From the NCBI GenBank assembly GCA_032717465.1, contig CM064670.1, positions 13,298,431-13,362,430 on the forward strand: a stretch of DNA of 64,000 nt, given 5' to 3'. Within the stretch, counting starts at the first letter, position 1. Each line of letters starts with the position of its first letter. The translations under genes and the position numbers were made by a program. Positions 21,900 to 33,110 of this stretch are shown in pieces. Under the pieces are notes generated by a model. The model was not told the DNA's origin and did not search any database. It saw nothing but the letters and a program-made list of their open reading frames with translations. Source of the DNA: Coenobita brevimanus. Lineage: Eukaryota > Arthropoda > Malacostraca > Decapoda > Coenobitidae.

Positions 21900-23302
21900 G
21901 GTTCGGGGTGGGGCTGATACTTCAGTCCCAGACAGCACCTGAGTGATGGCCACCAGCCACACTAGGCTCAAGATGGCCACTAGCCACTTACTAGCTGCAT
22001 CCCCCCCTCTGCAGAAACCAGTGACAGCCACTATCCGCACTTGGGGAGAGATGGCCACCTCCCACTCTCCTTCTGCAGCCGCCTTCGGGAGCTGGACCTC
22101 GGTGATGGCCACTAGCCGCACTTCATCTGCTGTTCCCTCCCCTCATAGGACCTCACTGACGGCCATTAGCTGCACCTGTGAGCAGGTGACGTACACCAGC
22201 CACACCCAGCCCACAGTCCACTCAGAGAACGAGGCCCCGGCGATGGCCACTAGCTGTGCCTCCCCTCACAGGACCTCAGTGACGGCCACTAGCCACAATA
22301 GTGGACAGGTGATGGCCACTAGCCACACCTCACCCTCACTCTTGTCAAGAAGTCGGGCCCCAGTGACGGCCATTAGCCACACCAACAGGAAAGGGACGGC
22401 CACATGCCCCCTTACCCCTGTTCCCCTTGGGACCTCAGCGATGGCCACTAGCCTCACCAGGGAGGGGCCAGACAGCACACGTCTCTCGCCCTCCATAACT
22501 TCCCCTCTGGAGGACATCCCTTGCTTGGCCCACCCCTCCTGCAGCCGAGCAGGACGCCCCTCCTGTTCTCCCCACAGAGGCAGCCCCAGGAGGAACTACA
22601 CCTGGAGGTCTGGCAAGGCCCCATCGCGACCCAAGGGTATGAGCAGTGCAACCGACACCCAGGCGAGACCATCTGCTGTTGGATTCCTAAAGAAGAGGAC
22701 GCCACAGACCGCCCCTGACGGCGACCCAACCCGAGGGAGACTGCAGTCCCCAGTCTCCCCAGGGCGCCCCCAGAACCCCGGGGTGTGACCTCCTCAGCCC
22801 CACTGGACAACAACCACCTCCCTAGGGTGGGTGCAAGCAAGTGTGCCTACTCTCCCTATTTGGTCCCAGCCCTGAGGACCGAATGACCGACCGAGGCCCC
22901 ACTAGAGAAGGGCCTCTCTCCACATCGCCCAGCAGCCCACTCCAGACAACATGGCCCCCGAGAGCAGTCCCGTGCCCTCTGAGGGAAGGCACACCTGACG
23001 GGGCCCCTCCCACACCTGGCTGACACCTGTAGGAGACCAAGACTTCAGCAGCCCTGTCAGAGTCCTCCTGTCTAGATACTGACTTTGCACCTGGATAGTG
23101 TATTGTGCTCAGATTGTATCTACACTGTATTCAGTAGTGTTTGGATTTAAGATAATACACGTGTAAGGTTGATTGACCAGAGTTTTTATGCCCTGTTCCT
23201 CTCGTGGTGTGTTCTAGTTCTGGTCTCGAAAGAGAACCCCAGCTCAGCAGCTAGTGTCTTTAGGAAGAGAAATCAGCCTGTAAACACCTAGCATAACAAG
23301 TT
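21900..23302 (+). mobile_element. Diverged Ty3/gypsy LTR fragment (relative of 27422-29322)
   Basis: The 3' portion matches the LTR end of the gypsy element: gtttttatgccctg, a tctcgaaagagaaccc block against tctagaaagaaccc, and taaacacctagcataa spanning the LTR end and the first internal bases. The body carries about 13 copies of a gatggccactagccac-like motif (21945-22455), the counterpart of the ggccagtagccgc motif in the other LTRs. An open frame of 281 codons (21943-22788) runs through these repeats. It has no matching partner LTR here and is interrupted on its right by the beta LINE. Confidence 0.7.
23211..23302 (+). repeat. 92-bp direct repeat flanking the beta LINE, left copy
   Basis: Identical over 92 bases to 26769-26860. 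The left copy is followed by 50 extra bases (23303-23352) and then gtaaatg, which directly follows the right copy (26861-26867). It is best read as an unusually long target-site duplication. Confidence 0.9.
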
Positions 23303-23686
23303 TCATAAAAAAGCAGACTTCACCGACCTACCAAAAGACCTGCCGACATGTTGTAAATGTCTATCTATCTATCTATATACCTAGGCTGCTTCCCCCAAGG
23401 AAAGGGAGGTAGCCGAGACAGGACGACTCACTCTCCATTTACTCATCCATTCAAACACATTTATTCGCATCTTAGCCCCAAAGGGGAGAACGGACAGATT
23501 CTCACTGCATCACAACGCACAAGGGTCAACTGCGCAATGCAATCAGTGACATCCACAGCAGGGCCCGACAGCAGAACTGGTTTACCCCTGCCACATCATA
23601 ACAGACCCATCCCCTTACCCGCACCTGACCTGACTAGCTGATCAGACCAAAAGCGGGAGAATATCCCCTCAGGGCTGCGTCATCAC

Positions 23687-25507
23687 TTATTCATTCACAA
23701 TTTCTCTCCATTTATTTCTGTCACGCACAGCCACTCTTCCTTGCTCAACAAACATCCCTCTCGCATCCAGCGCTCTCTTCACACTGTCCATCCATCCTAT
23801 TCGTGGTCTTCCTCTCAGTCTTACACCTCTCACATCAGATCTAGTTATCTTTTTCACCAATCGCTCATTATCCATTCTCTCCATATGCCCAAACCATTGC
23901 AACACCCTCTGCTCAACTCTACCAGCCATCTCCCGAACAACTCCAGTTCTCCTTCGCACTTCATCATTTCGCACTCGATCCATACGCGTCACTCCACACA
24001 TACTCCTCAGACATCTCATCTCCATTACATTCAAACTTTTCCTCTCTGCTACACCCATATTCCATGTTTCAGCCCCATATAATGCAGTCGGTACCACAAC
24101 ACCCTCATACAGCCTTCTCTTTACATCCATTCTAAGCGAACGACATTTAAACACTTTTTTCATTCCTCCCAGCACCTTTCCTACTTCATTTATTCTAAAC
24201 TTCACTTCTGCATCTATTCTTCCATCCACAGCAACATGTGACCCTAGATATTTAAAACAATCTACCTCCTCAAGCAACTCACCATTCAAAACTATATTCA
24301 TCCCCCTACCATCTATCAACCTCGTACACTTCATCACTTTACTCTTATTCTCATTTACTTTCAATTTCCTCCTTTCACACACCCTTCCAAACTCCTCTAC
24401 CAACTGTCTCAATCTCTCCTCTGAATCAGTCACCAGTGCAGTATCATCTGCAAACAGCAGCTGCTTCAGATTCCACTCTCCTCCATCAACATTTACCAGA
24501 CTCAGACCTCCACCTAAAACTCTTGCATTCACCTCCCTTACAACACCATCCATGTAAATATTAAACAACCAAGGCGACATCACACATCCCTGTCGCAGCC
24601 CCACTCTCACGGGAAACCAATCACTCACAGCATTTCCCACTCTTACACACGCTCTACTATTTACATAAAAACTTTTCACCTCTTTCAGTAACCTACCATC
24701 AAGTCCATACAATCTTAAAACAGTCCACAAAGCCTCCCTATCAATTCTATCATACGCTTTCTCTAAATCCATAAATGCCCAAAACACATCCTTGCCTTTC
24801 GCTAAATACTTTTCACACACTTGTCTCACAGCAAACACCTGATCAACGCATCCCCTCCCTCTCCTAAAACCACACTGCTCATCACTAATCACTCCCTCTG
24901 TACCCTCTCTAACTCTCATAATTAACACTCTACCATACACTTTACCTACAACACTCAACAGACTTATACCCCTAAAGCTAGTACATTCATACTTATCACC
25001 CTTGCCTTTATACAACGGGACCACACAAGCACTTGCCCAGTCAACTGGCACCATACCTTTCTCAAAGCACACATTCAATAATCTTACTAACCAGTCAACA
25101 ATATTCACTCCACCACACTTCAGGCATTCCACAGCACACCCATCCATACCTGCAGCTTTCTCTGTTTTCATCTCCTTTACTGCCTTCTCCACTTCCTCCT
25201 TCGTGATCAAAGAATCATTCAACTCTCCCAACACATTTATTCCTTGCACCCTTCTATCTGCCACAATCTCAGCCACCCTTTCCTCCTCTACATTTAACAA
25301 TCTTTCAAAATACTCTGCCCATCTCTTCCTTACTGCATCCATCTCAATTAACATCCTTCCATCCTCTGCTTTTACTCGTTCTTCCTTCCCAGACTCTCCC
25401 TTTCGCACCCTTTTCACCTCCTTCCAAAACATTTTCTTATTCTGTTGAAAATTCTCTGTCAGCCGCCTACCCCACCTCTCATCTGCTGCCACTTTAGCAT
25501 CACGCAC
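23687..25507 (-). CDS. Beta LINE reverse transcriptase region, 606 codons, open
   Basis: Copies element RNA into DNA at the nicked target. Motifs in order: MFWKEVKRVRKGES (about 26), EKAAGMDGCAVECLKCGG (about 135), VVPLYKGKGD, SFRGISLLSVVGKVYGRVL (about 180), EQCGFRRGRGCVDQVF, AFMDLEKAYDRID (about 245), VGLRQGCVMSPWLFNIYMDG (about 305), LLFADDTALVTDSEE (catalytic FADD, about 350) and CFKYLGSHVAVDGR. The C-terminal region has YGAETWNMGVAERK, QWFGHMERMDNERLVKK and GRPRIGWMDSVKRALDARG. These are RTE-clade hallmarks by my reading. It ends at TAA (23687-23689). The frame is open throughout but out of phase with the endonuclease part upstream. Confidence 0.92.
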   Translation of the reverse strand: MRDAKVAADERWGRRLTENFQQNKKMFWKEVKRVRKGESGKEERVKAEDGRMLIEMDAVRKRWAEYFERLLNVEEERVAEIVADRRVQGINVLGELNDSLITKEEVEKAVKEMKTEKAAGMDGCAVECLKCGGVNIVDWLVRLLNVCFEKGMVPVDWASACVVPLYKGKGDKYECTSFRGISLLSVVGKVYGRVLIMRVREGTEGVISDEQCGFRRGRGCVDQVFAVRQVCEKYLAKGKDVFWAFMDLEKAYDRIDREALWTVLRLYGLDGRLLKEVKSFYVNSRACVRVGNAVSDWFPVRVGLRQGCVMSPWLFNIYMDGVVREVNARVLGGGLSLVNVDGGEWNLKQLLFADDTALVTDSEERLRQLVEEFGRVCERRKLKVNENKSKVMKCTRLIDGRGMNIVLNGELLEEVDCFKYLGSHVAVDGRIDAEVKFRINEVGKVLGGMKKVFKCRSLRMDVKRRLYEGVVVPTALYGAETWNMGVAERKSLNVMEMRCLRSMCGVTRMDRVRNDEVRRRTGVVREMAGRVEQRVLQWFGHMERMDNERLVKKITRSDVRGVRLRGRPRIGWMDSVKRALDARGMFVEQGRVAVRDRNKWREIVNE

Positions 25508-25521
25508 AGCTCCTTCTCGCT

Positions 25522-26619
25522 CTATTCCTCTTTTTCCTTATACCTTTCATATGACATCTCATCCTTCCTCTGCAGCCACACTTCATATGCACGTCTCTTC
25601 TCAGCCACAGCCATACTTACTTCCTCGCACCACCATTCACTTCCTTTTCTTACACCACCACCCACATGTCTCACACCACACACCTCTTCTGCATGCCCCA
25701 CCACAGCACTCTTAAACAACTGCCATTCCTCCTCCACGCTGCCATTTTCCCGATCTTTCACTGCGTTCCACTCATCTCTCAATTTCTCCTGATACTCTAT
25801 CTTTTTCTCTCTTTTATCCAACTCACTCACTTTCAAAACCTCCCTGCCACACCTAACCCTCCTAGCTCTCACCCATCTCTTACCTACTCTTAACTTTCCC
25901 TCCACCAGGTAGTGGTCAGACATACCTCCACCCTCCCCTCTCAGAACTCTCACATCCAACAATCTTCCTATTACATTCCTAGACACAACCACATAGTCCA
26001 TCAAGGCTCTATCAACAACCCTTCCACCCTCCTGTCTCACCCATGTATACTTATAAATATCTTTCTTCTCAAACAGCGTATTCCCAATCACCATCTCTCG
26101 CTCAACACACATCGCTATCATTCGTTCCCCATTTTCATTTCTTCCAGGCACACCATGCATACCAACTACGCCTTCAACTGCTACATTTCCCACTCTAGCA
26201 TTCAGATCTCCCATCATTACCACATTCACATTCGCTCCAAAACTCTGCAGACACTCATCAACATCATTCCAGAAAGACTCCCTCTCTTGTTCATCCCTTT
26301 CACTACCAGGCCCATATGCACTCACAAACACCCACAACTCACGTTCAAATTTCGCTTTCACCCACATCAGTCTCGATGACACCTCCTTCCATTCAATCAC
26401 ACACTGCTGTACTTCCGGACTCACTAACAAGGCCACACCTTCTCTTGCCCTTCCTCTATCAACACCTGACAATCTTCCATTCACACTTCCAAACATAGAT
26501 TCCCCCTTCCCTTTCATCTTCGTTTCACTCAAAGCTAACACATCCAACTTTCTTCTCACAAACATTCTCCCAATCTCCTCCCTTTTAGCCTCAATTGTAC
26601 TACATCCACGCACATTCAT
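25522..26619 (-). pseudogene. Beta LINE endonuclease region
   Basis: The N-terminal half of the LINE protein, 365 codons. An APE-type endonuclease nicks DNA to prime reverse transcription. Motifs: VLALSETKMKG (catalytic Glu, about residues 30-38), VFVSAYGPG, MMGDLNARVGN (about 135), ALMDYVVVSRN and GGMSDHYLVEGKLRV (SDH intact, about 230). A charged coiled linker follows, ending in LQRKDEMSYERYKEKEE before a stop at 25522-25524. The downstream frame (23687-25507) is offset, so a single indel near 25520-25545 splits what should be one polyprotein. The first codon of this frame lies about 150 bases inside the element. Confidence 0.9.
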
Positions 26620-26768
26620 AGACCCAATCTTCAGGGTACGGGGATAACTCCATCCCCCATCCCTTTCTCTGGCCTGTCTCTTTTTAGGAACTAAAAAACA
26701 GAGGAGGGGGTCCCTAGTCCCCTCACCCCGCCCCTTTTAGTCGCCTTTTACGACACGCAGGGAATACG

Positions 26769-26860
26769 GTTCTAGTTCTGGTCTCGAAAGAGAACCCCAG
26801 CTCAGCAGCTAGTGTCTTTAGGAAGAGAAATCAGCCTGTAAACACCTAGCATAACAAGTT
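26769..26860 (+). repeat. 92-bp direct repeat flanking the beta LINE, right copy
   Basis: Identical to 23211-23302. After it, gtaaatg leads into non-element sequence. Confidence 0.9.
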
Positions 26861-27029
26861 GTAAATGTACCCCTGCTAATACCAATACAACAGTCCTGTA
26901 TGAAACAGCCCTAGAATGTATTTAATATGGATGGTGGGTGTTAATGCCGAATTGGTGGCATGTGGAGGTGTATGGGAGCAGGCTGTGATGCCTATGCCCA
27001 GAGTCAGGGGGGTGGGGGGGAGCCTCTCT

Positions 27030-27370
27030 CACCCCTCAGTAGCATTGCATTAGCAATAAACCCTAACAACCCCTTGGATATAAACCTGCAATGGCTCAAT
27101 CCAATCGAAGCACCTTAATTACCCATCAAACCACCAGGCACCATAATTTGGTTATATGATTACCACCCAACATATTAAATTGTTTCCTGGTGTACAGGAA
27201 TCCATTTGGCTTGTCACTCAATGTAGAGTCACCCGTAGACAAAAGGAAGAGGAAAGAATTGGAGAAAGAAGGACAAAAGAGGAAGGAAGGAAAGAAGGGA
27301 GAGAGGAAAGGGCAGGCACCTAAAAGCAGCACAACATCAAATGAGTGGAAGTGAGCACCCCCACCCACCA
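27030..27370 (-). mobile_element. Dispersed repeat S1
   Basis: Matches the S1 copies at 39770-40272 and 51165-51680: ccccttggatataaacct, aaaccaccaggc, tttggttatatg, ccatttggcttgtcactca and gtagagtcaccc are shared, followed by a purine-rich gaaagaagg stretch and ccccaccca. On the minus strand it contains a sequence resembling polymerase III A and B boxes, so a tRNA-derived SINE is possible. Confidence 0.7.
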
Positions 27371-27421
27371 CTAACTGATAATATAAAACAATATTTTATT
27401 CATCTTTCTATATATAAGTAA

Positions 27422-29322
27422 AATGCCGGGAATAGTCATGGAGGGCACCACAACACCCCTAGGAGGAGCCTAAGGAGGGGCAGACAGAGCGCAGCCCCCC
27501 TCTGGCCGACAGAGACGTAAGTCCGCCCGGGACGCACACCCGTATGACCTGGAACTCGCCCGCCGCCACCATAGCAGGAAAAGGAGAGTACCTTATGGGC
27601 GAGCTGACCCTCGACAGGATCAAGGTGGAGCTAGTTCCTCAGCTCCAAGCAGCACACCAGCGACGGGAAGCAGCTGCACCCTTTGTGAAACGGCCAGTAG
27701 CCGCTCAGCCCTTCGGGAGACGGCCTGTAGCCACTCAGAAGGCTTACAGGAGACAGCCTGTAGCCGCTCCCCACTAAGAGCCACAGCCTGTAGCCGGGCT
27801 CAGAAACCAGGGACAGCCGGTGGCCGTGCTGGGGAGAGAAGGGTATGTCCCGACTCCTACTGTAGTTGCCTCAGAGGACATGACACAGGCGACGGCCAGT
27901 AGCCGCACCCGTTGGCAGGAGACGGCCTGCACCTGCTCCTTGTCGGCACATTGTCCACACAGGAGCTTGGCAACGGCCAGTAGCCATGCCAACAGGCAAG
28001 TGACAGCCGGTAGCCGCACTTCATCTGCATACCCATCAGGGAGTCGGGCCCTGGCAACAGCCAGCAGCCGCGCCGACGACGAAGGGACGACCAGTAGCCG
28101 CCCTTGTTTCGTTGCCCACGGGAACCCAGCGACAGCCGGTAGCTGCAATGGGGAGGAGCACAAAAGCCCCCACCCCCTGTGACTCCACTAGGAGAGGGCG
28201 ATCTGCCATTAGACCTGCTGACCGGCGGGGGCGCAGACGACCCTGCTGTGCACCATGAGCGAGGCAACCTCCAGGATGAAGGTCTCAGCCCTGAGGACTG
28301 TTGGAGAGGCCCTGTGCTATCCCCAGGGCTATTCTCTGTGCAGCCAGCTCCGGAGGGACCCTACCTGACGAACCCCGACAGAGGCCGATGCGCAGAAGAA
28401 CACAGCCAACGGGACCCCGAGGCCGTCCCCAGGACCCCCGAGCGGGACCTCTCCCCACCAAAACGCAGGCGACACTCATCCTCCGTCAGGCGCCTGAGAG
28501 AGCGCTTCAGGAACCTCTTTAGCCCCAGTCCCGAGGGCCGCACTCCAGCTCCCAGCCCTGACAGTGAGAGGCTCCTTCACCACATGCAGCCCCAGACAAG
28601 AGAGGACACCCCTATGAGTGGTCCCATGACCGTGGGACACAGAGGCCCATGGCAAGGCTCAGCCCCCATTAGGACCCGGGCTGTAAGCTTCCCCGCTGCC
28701 CTCTGCCATCACTGCCGCCTTACCCAGATCCCGACAGTGAGTGACAGTGCAAATGCAGTGACACTGAAACAGTGACTATCAGACAGGGTAGCATATGAAT
28801 AAGTGAAGGGAAATTAAGTAAATGATCTTTCAGTGATACGGTGACTTAAGTGTAGACCTCTAGTGAAAACGGTGATGCGAGGAAGAGCCCGAAAGTGAGC
28901 ACAGTGGCCTCAGTGAATGAGTAAGATCCGCACCCTGGCCCTAGTGCTCAACCTAATAGGGCCTAAGACCAAGTCACATACCCAAGCGTTAATGTAAATT
29001 TCCCCTAGTGTTCCAGTGACTATTCCCCCTGTCCAAGATAACAAGTGCTGTTCAGTGTGCTGTTCACTTTGATCCAGAATTATTGTCCGATCAGTATCCT
29101 GCACGGTACTGCCACCCAATATCTCAATACATGTCCTATAGTTGTCTAGAGTACTGTTTGTGATGTCTACCTGTTCCTAACTTAGAATTTGTCAATATGC
29201 ATGTAAGGTTGTTGCCCTGAATTTTTATGCCCTGCCTCTCTCTCTTGATACTTAAGCTCCGGTCTAGAAAGAACCCAGCCGTATCCTACACGTTTCTAGT
29301 GCAGGAAGCCACCCTAAAAACA
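27422..29322 (+). repeat. Left LTR of the gypsy element
   Basis: About 1.9 kb, starting AATGCCGGGAATAGTCATGG and ending in CA at 29321-29322. 27680-28150 holds about 12 degenerate copies of ggccagtagccgc. A coding-like stretch runs from the LTR start to the VTLKQ stop at about 28775, with one stop (GCC TAA near 27470) and a frame change relative to the right LTR. Without its later insertions the right LTR is shorter mainly because it has fewer motif copies. Confidence 0.88.
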
Positions 29323-29398
29323 CCTAGCATAATGCTGATGGACAGCGGTGGTTCTTGACCCGGGCATACGAGAGGGGCATTCAGGGATTACCAGCAAA

Positions 29399-30166
29399 AT
29401 GGCAACCAAACCTCACGTACAATTGCCTAAAATCGACTCAGAACAATATGACGTCCACACATATCTAGCAATTATTAAGCCATTACTAGATATCGTTTTC
29501 GAGGACGACAAACAGAAAATAGTGGTCACACTTTCATTATTAGGTAAAGCGGCAGCAAGTATTGTGCCAAAAATCTTCCCAGGGCTCACATGGCAAAACT
29601 TTATGAAACTTATAATCCAGACCATCACGCCCTCATTAGGAAAAGTGGTGGCACTATCTCAATTGAATGGTTTGACATATGATGGCAACCTGGACGACAC
29701 TCTGATCCAGGCTAGGCGACTCGTCACTGCCGCCTACCTGGAGGCAAATGATGAAACCCGGGAACAACATACTTTCAACACCCTCCTCAGAGTCCTTCCC
29801 AGCATGGTCAACGAGCACTTCACGATCCACGACCTGACAGGAAACCTGGACAGGCACATCCAACTCATACGATGCCTTCTAACCTCCTGCCCCACCCCTC
29901 AGCAAATGAACGTGGTGAACAAGTTCCCCATGAACAAACCCGCACCACACATCAAGCCACGTCCGCCTATGACACACACCAGCCCCACCCCAGCACCGAG
30001 CTTGCCCAGGGCGCACCCCACCAACAGATGCTCCAGCCACAAGGAGAACCTGAACCTCATCCTATTTAATCCCTGGGAGTTCTCCGCATGCAGCTCCAGA
30101 TGTCCACTCCATGACATCCAAGACCAATTGAAGGCTACTAGACGTAAACAAACCACCCCAGGCTGA
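29399..30166 (+). pseudogene. gypsy gag-like protein
   Basis: An open frame of 256 codons from ATG at 29399 to TGA at 30166, immediately after the left LTR. It resembles retrotransposon capsid proteins in position and in its helical-looking middle (LLDIVFEDDKQK, LTWQNFMKLIIQTITPSLGK, ETREQHTFNTLLRVLPSMV). The last 80 residues are proline-rich. No canonical CCHC zinc knuckle is seen; only a loose CSSRCPLHD occurs near the end. The capsid would package element RNA. Assignment relies on location and general features. Confidence 0.7.
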
Positions 30167-30270
30167 CGTAAAGTTTCCTCATTAGAAAACGAGGGGCCTG
30201 AGGATGAACCCGCACCCACGGATGAAATCAACCCCGGGGAGACGAAGCAGGAGGAGGAAGAAGGCAGTCC

Positions 30271-30534
30271 ATGACAGTTGGATTTTTAGGACTGCCGCCG
30301 CACCTCCCCATGGTGGCAGGGGCCACCTCTCTCAAATATGGCCCCCCGTTCTACAAGATGAGGCTGAATGGGATAAAAGCCAGACTTCTGGTTGACACGG
30401 GAGCGGCCAGATCATGCCTGTACAGTCATTTTTACTCCCGTCATAAGTCATACTCCCTTTGGCCCGCTTTTCCCGACATCAACTCATCTTGTGGAGCAAG
30501 GGATGGCCCCCTGCCTATCCGTGGGGAAACTTAG
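30271..30534 (+). pseudogene. gypsy aspartic protease (retropepsin)
   Basis: The frame contains MRLNGIKARLLVDTGAARSC, with the retropepsin active-site motif DTGA at 30394-30405 preceded by hydrophobic residues. The protease would cleave the Gag-Pol polyprotein. The frame stops at 30534, and the following 700 bases are proline/serine-rich in several frames with no clear domain, so the junction to RT is broken. Confidence 0.82.
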
Positions 30535-31219
30535 GCCCTATGTGTCGACACTCACCAACCGGCATCGACACAACATAATTTCATCATATTTGACTCCACC
30601 TGCTGTAACTATGATGGATACCTGGGACTGGACCAACTACAGAAATTGCAAACCACCATCAATTGCCACAACAGAGAGCTCCAGTTCCAGGAATCCCCCT
30701 CCCCACCTCCCCCCCAGGCCCCCCCTCCAGAGCGGTGTGCACTTGCACACCTCACGCTCCAGCCCCGCCCCCCCTCTCCCACGCTCCCCATCACCACCTC
30801 CTCCACAGTAACGATCCCTCCCACCACGAAGCCTGGTTGCCCTGGAACAGAGCTATGGGTACATCTGTCCTGTTCCCACACCTGCCACCAGGAACTCTCT
30901 TGGCCTGCCTTCTGCCCCCAACTTCTCTACCCCCTCCACATTGCAGCAGTCCGAGTTGCAAACCTTGCCTCATCTCCGCTAACCTAATATGGGAGATGGA
31001 AGAGGCCAAGCCCTGCCCCCCCCTCCTCTCCGGCTTTCCTGCCCCCCTGCCCCCCATTCCCGACCACCTCTCCCACCACCAATCAGACACCCTCTTCCGC
31101 CTCCTCCTGGACTTCCAGGACCTCTTTGTGGTGGGGCCTTCCGACATTGAACTCACGAAATCCACACGACAGGCCCACCAATCCGTCAGCCATCCCGGCA
31201 GAAAAATCCCAAGCAACGG

Positions 31220-33110
31220 GAGGAGGAGGACCACCAGGTCCAGGAAATGATCGAAGCTGGGGTTGTTTCCCCTTTCACCAGCCCCTGGCCCTCTCCTGTC
31301 GCTCTCGTAAAGAAGAAGAATGACACCATGTGGTTCTGCATCAACTACTGCCAACTAAACGACGTGACCATCAAGGACTCAACCCCACTTCCCAGGATAG
31401 ATGACCCCCTCGATTCCCTGTATGATGCCTCTTGGTTCTCCACCCTTGATCTCCAGTCGGGGTACTGGCAGGTCCCGGTACGACCAGAGGACAAAGGTAA
31501 GACCACCTTCTCTACCAGCAACAGAAAGCATTATAAGTTTAATGTCTTACCCTTCGGCCTCTGTAATGCCCCAGCAACCTTCTCGTGATTAATGGAATCT
31601 GTCCTCAGTGGCCTTACCTGGAAGATCTATTTAGCTTACTTGGACGACTTTATCGTGTTCAGCAAGACCTGGGCCAACCATTTCCAATGCCTCAGAAAAG
31701 TCTTTGCCTGAATCTGACAGGCCAGCCTTAAACTCCGGCCCTCCAAATGCATCCTGGTCGCCATAACCGTCTCTTTCCTGGGGCACATCATCTCCCAGGA
31801 CAGCATATCCCCCGACTCAGACAAGCTCTTTGCCATTGCAGACATTCCTCTGCCACAAGACATCCACGGAGTCTGGGCCTTCCTCGGCCTGACATCCTAT
31901 TACCGACGCTTCGTGAAGGGGTTCAGCCACATTGCCAAACCACTCCATGACCTTGCCCAGAAAGGAGAACCTTTTGTTTGGACGAACGAGAGGCGAGCTG
32001 CCTTCCAACAACTAAAGGCCAAGCTTATCTCCGCCCCAATCCTGGCCTTCCCCAACTACTCCCTCCCACTCGGTCTCTACACTGACGTCTCCGTGGTGGC
32101 CATAGGGGCCATGTTAGCCCAAGTCCAAGAGAGGCACGAGTACATCATCGCCTGAACCAGCTGCACCCACAATCAGGAGGAAAAGAATTACACTGCCACC
32201 AAGAGGGATTGCCTGGGCATTGTCTGGGTATTAGAGCACTTCTGGGCATACCTGTTGGGGACCCAAGTTACTATCATTACCGACCACCAGTCGTTCCAAT
32301 GGCTACGGCAATCAGACACCTACAACACCCAGCTCATCAGATGGCACGAAACGCTGGAGGAGTTTAATTATGAAATCTCCTAACACCCCGGCAAACTCCA
32401 TACAAATGCGGATGCTCTCTCTCGGCTCCCCATCAAAGCCGTGTAGCATGAACCTGACCTCCTCCAACAGTGGCAAAACAGGGAACGACCCTCCTGGATC
32501 CCCCCACATCTTTTCCAAAAACTACACCGCCAGGGCGACCACTTGTTCACCCCACTGGGGCATATCATCCTCACTCCCAACACCGCCCTCGATGCCCTCC
32601 AGCACCTGCATACCCACAGTGGAATACGCCTGGGCACAAAGAAACTCCTGCAGATTATCAATGATGCATACTGGACTCCTAACCTATCCACCCTAGCCAA
32701 GGATATTATCCAATCCTGCCGAGCATACACTTTAGGGAAGGACATCACTTGCACTGCCGCCCCATCAGGACACATCACCACCCACAAACCCTGTCAGTTA
32801 CTCTCAGTCGATGTAGTGGGGCCCTTGCCTCCAAAATCAGGCTATCGATACGTCATCACTTTTGTCGATACTTATTCTAAATTCATTGTCGCTTGTCCAG
32901 CAAAGGTACATCATGCTGTTGAAGTCGCCATCGCATCGGTCCGTTATGTGTTTCCCTATTTTGGCATCGTACAAGCCATACACTCCAATAATGCCCCAGA
33001 ATTCACCGGCAAGATCTGGCAGGAGTTAGCTAAAATCTTCGGGTATCACATCTCCCACTCATCCCCCTACTGGCCACAAGGGAACGCCATCTGCAAACGA
33101 AGCCACTGTA
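31220..33110 (+). pseudogene. gypsy reverse transcriptase, RNase H and integrase core
   Basis: RT: MIEAGVVSPFTSPWPSPVAL (31247), FSTLDLQSGYWQV (about 31436), LPFGLCNAPATFS (31553) and the catalytic YLDDF (31637-31651). Stops interrupt the same frame at 31586-31588, at two sites near 31708-31717, and near 32153; each is TGA. RNase H: YTDVSVVAIGAMLAQ (about 32077), RDCLGIVW and TDHQSFQWLR (about 32280). Integrase: HTHSGIRLG (32602), CRAY where a second Cys is expected, the first catalytic Asp at 32810-32812, then Asn at 32987-32989 and Lys at 33095-33097 in the positions of the second Asp and the Glu. The 35-residue spacing is retained, so the enzyme fold is recognisable but the active site is lost. 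Confidence 0.88.

Larger units (their letters stand above)
23360..26768 (-). mobile_element. RTE-like beta LINE, nearly full length
   Basis: On the minus strand the element starts near 26768 with a short 5' leader holding a GTCG-TAAAAGG-CGAC hairpin (26740-26754), which is also found at the alpha LINE start. It then runs through endonuclease and reverse transcriptase frames to a 3' UTR of about 330 bases and a GATA tail (TATC on the plus strand, 23360-23376). It is flanked by the 92-bp direct repeats 23211-23302 and 26769-26860. One frameshift separates the two main frames, so this copy is close to intact and probably fairly young. Confidence 0.92.

Noticed and set aside
21943..22788. A 281-codon repetitive frame as a host protein gene
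   Set aside because: It lies in a diverged LTR and its peptide repeats come from the LTR motif array. No introns, start context or family resemblance support a host gene.
25002..25448. Plus-strand frames over the beta LINE (and similar ones at 47308-48195 and 48361-49155) as genes
   Set aside because: They are antisense shadows of the LINE coding frame with no motif of their own.
29323..29360. A primer-binding site at TGGTTCTTGACCCGGG
   Set aside because: It lies about 26 bases past the LTR end, farther than usual, and no matching tRNA could be named, so it was not annotated.
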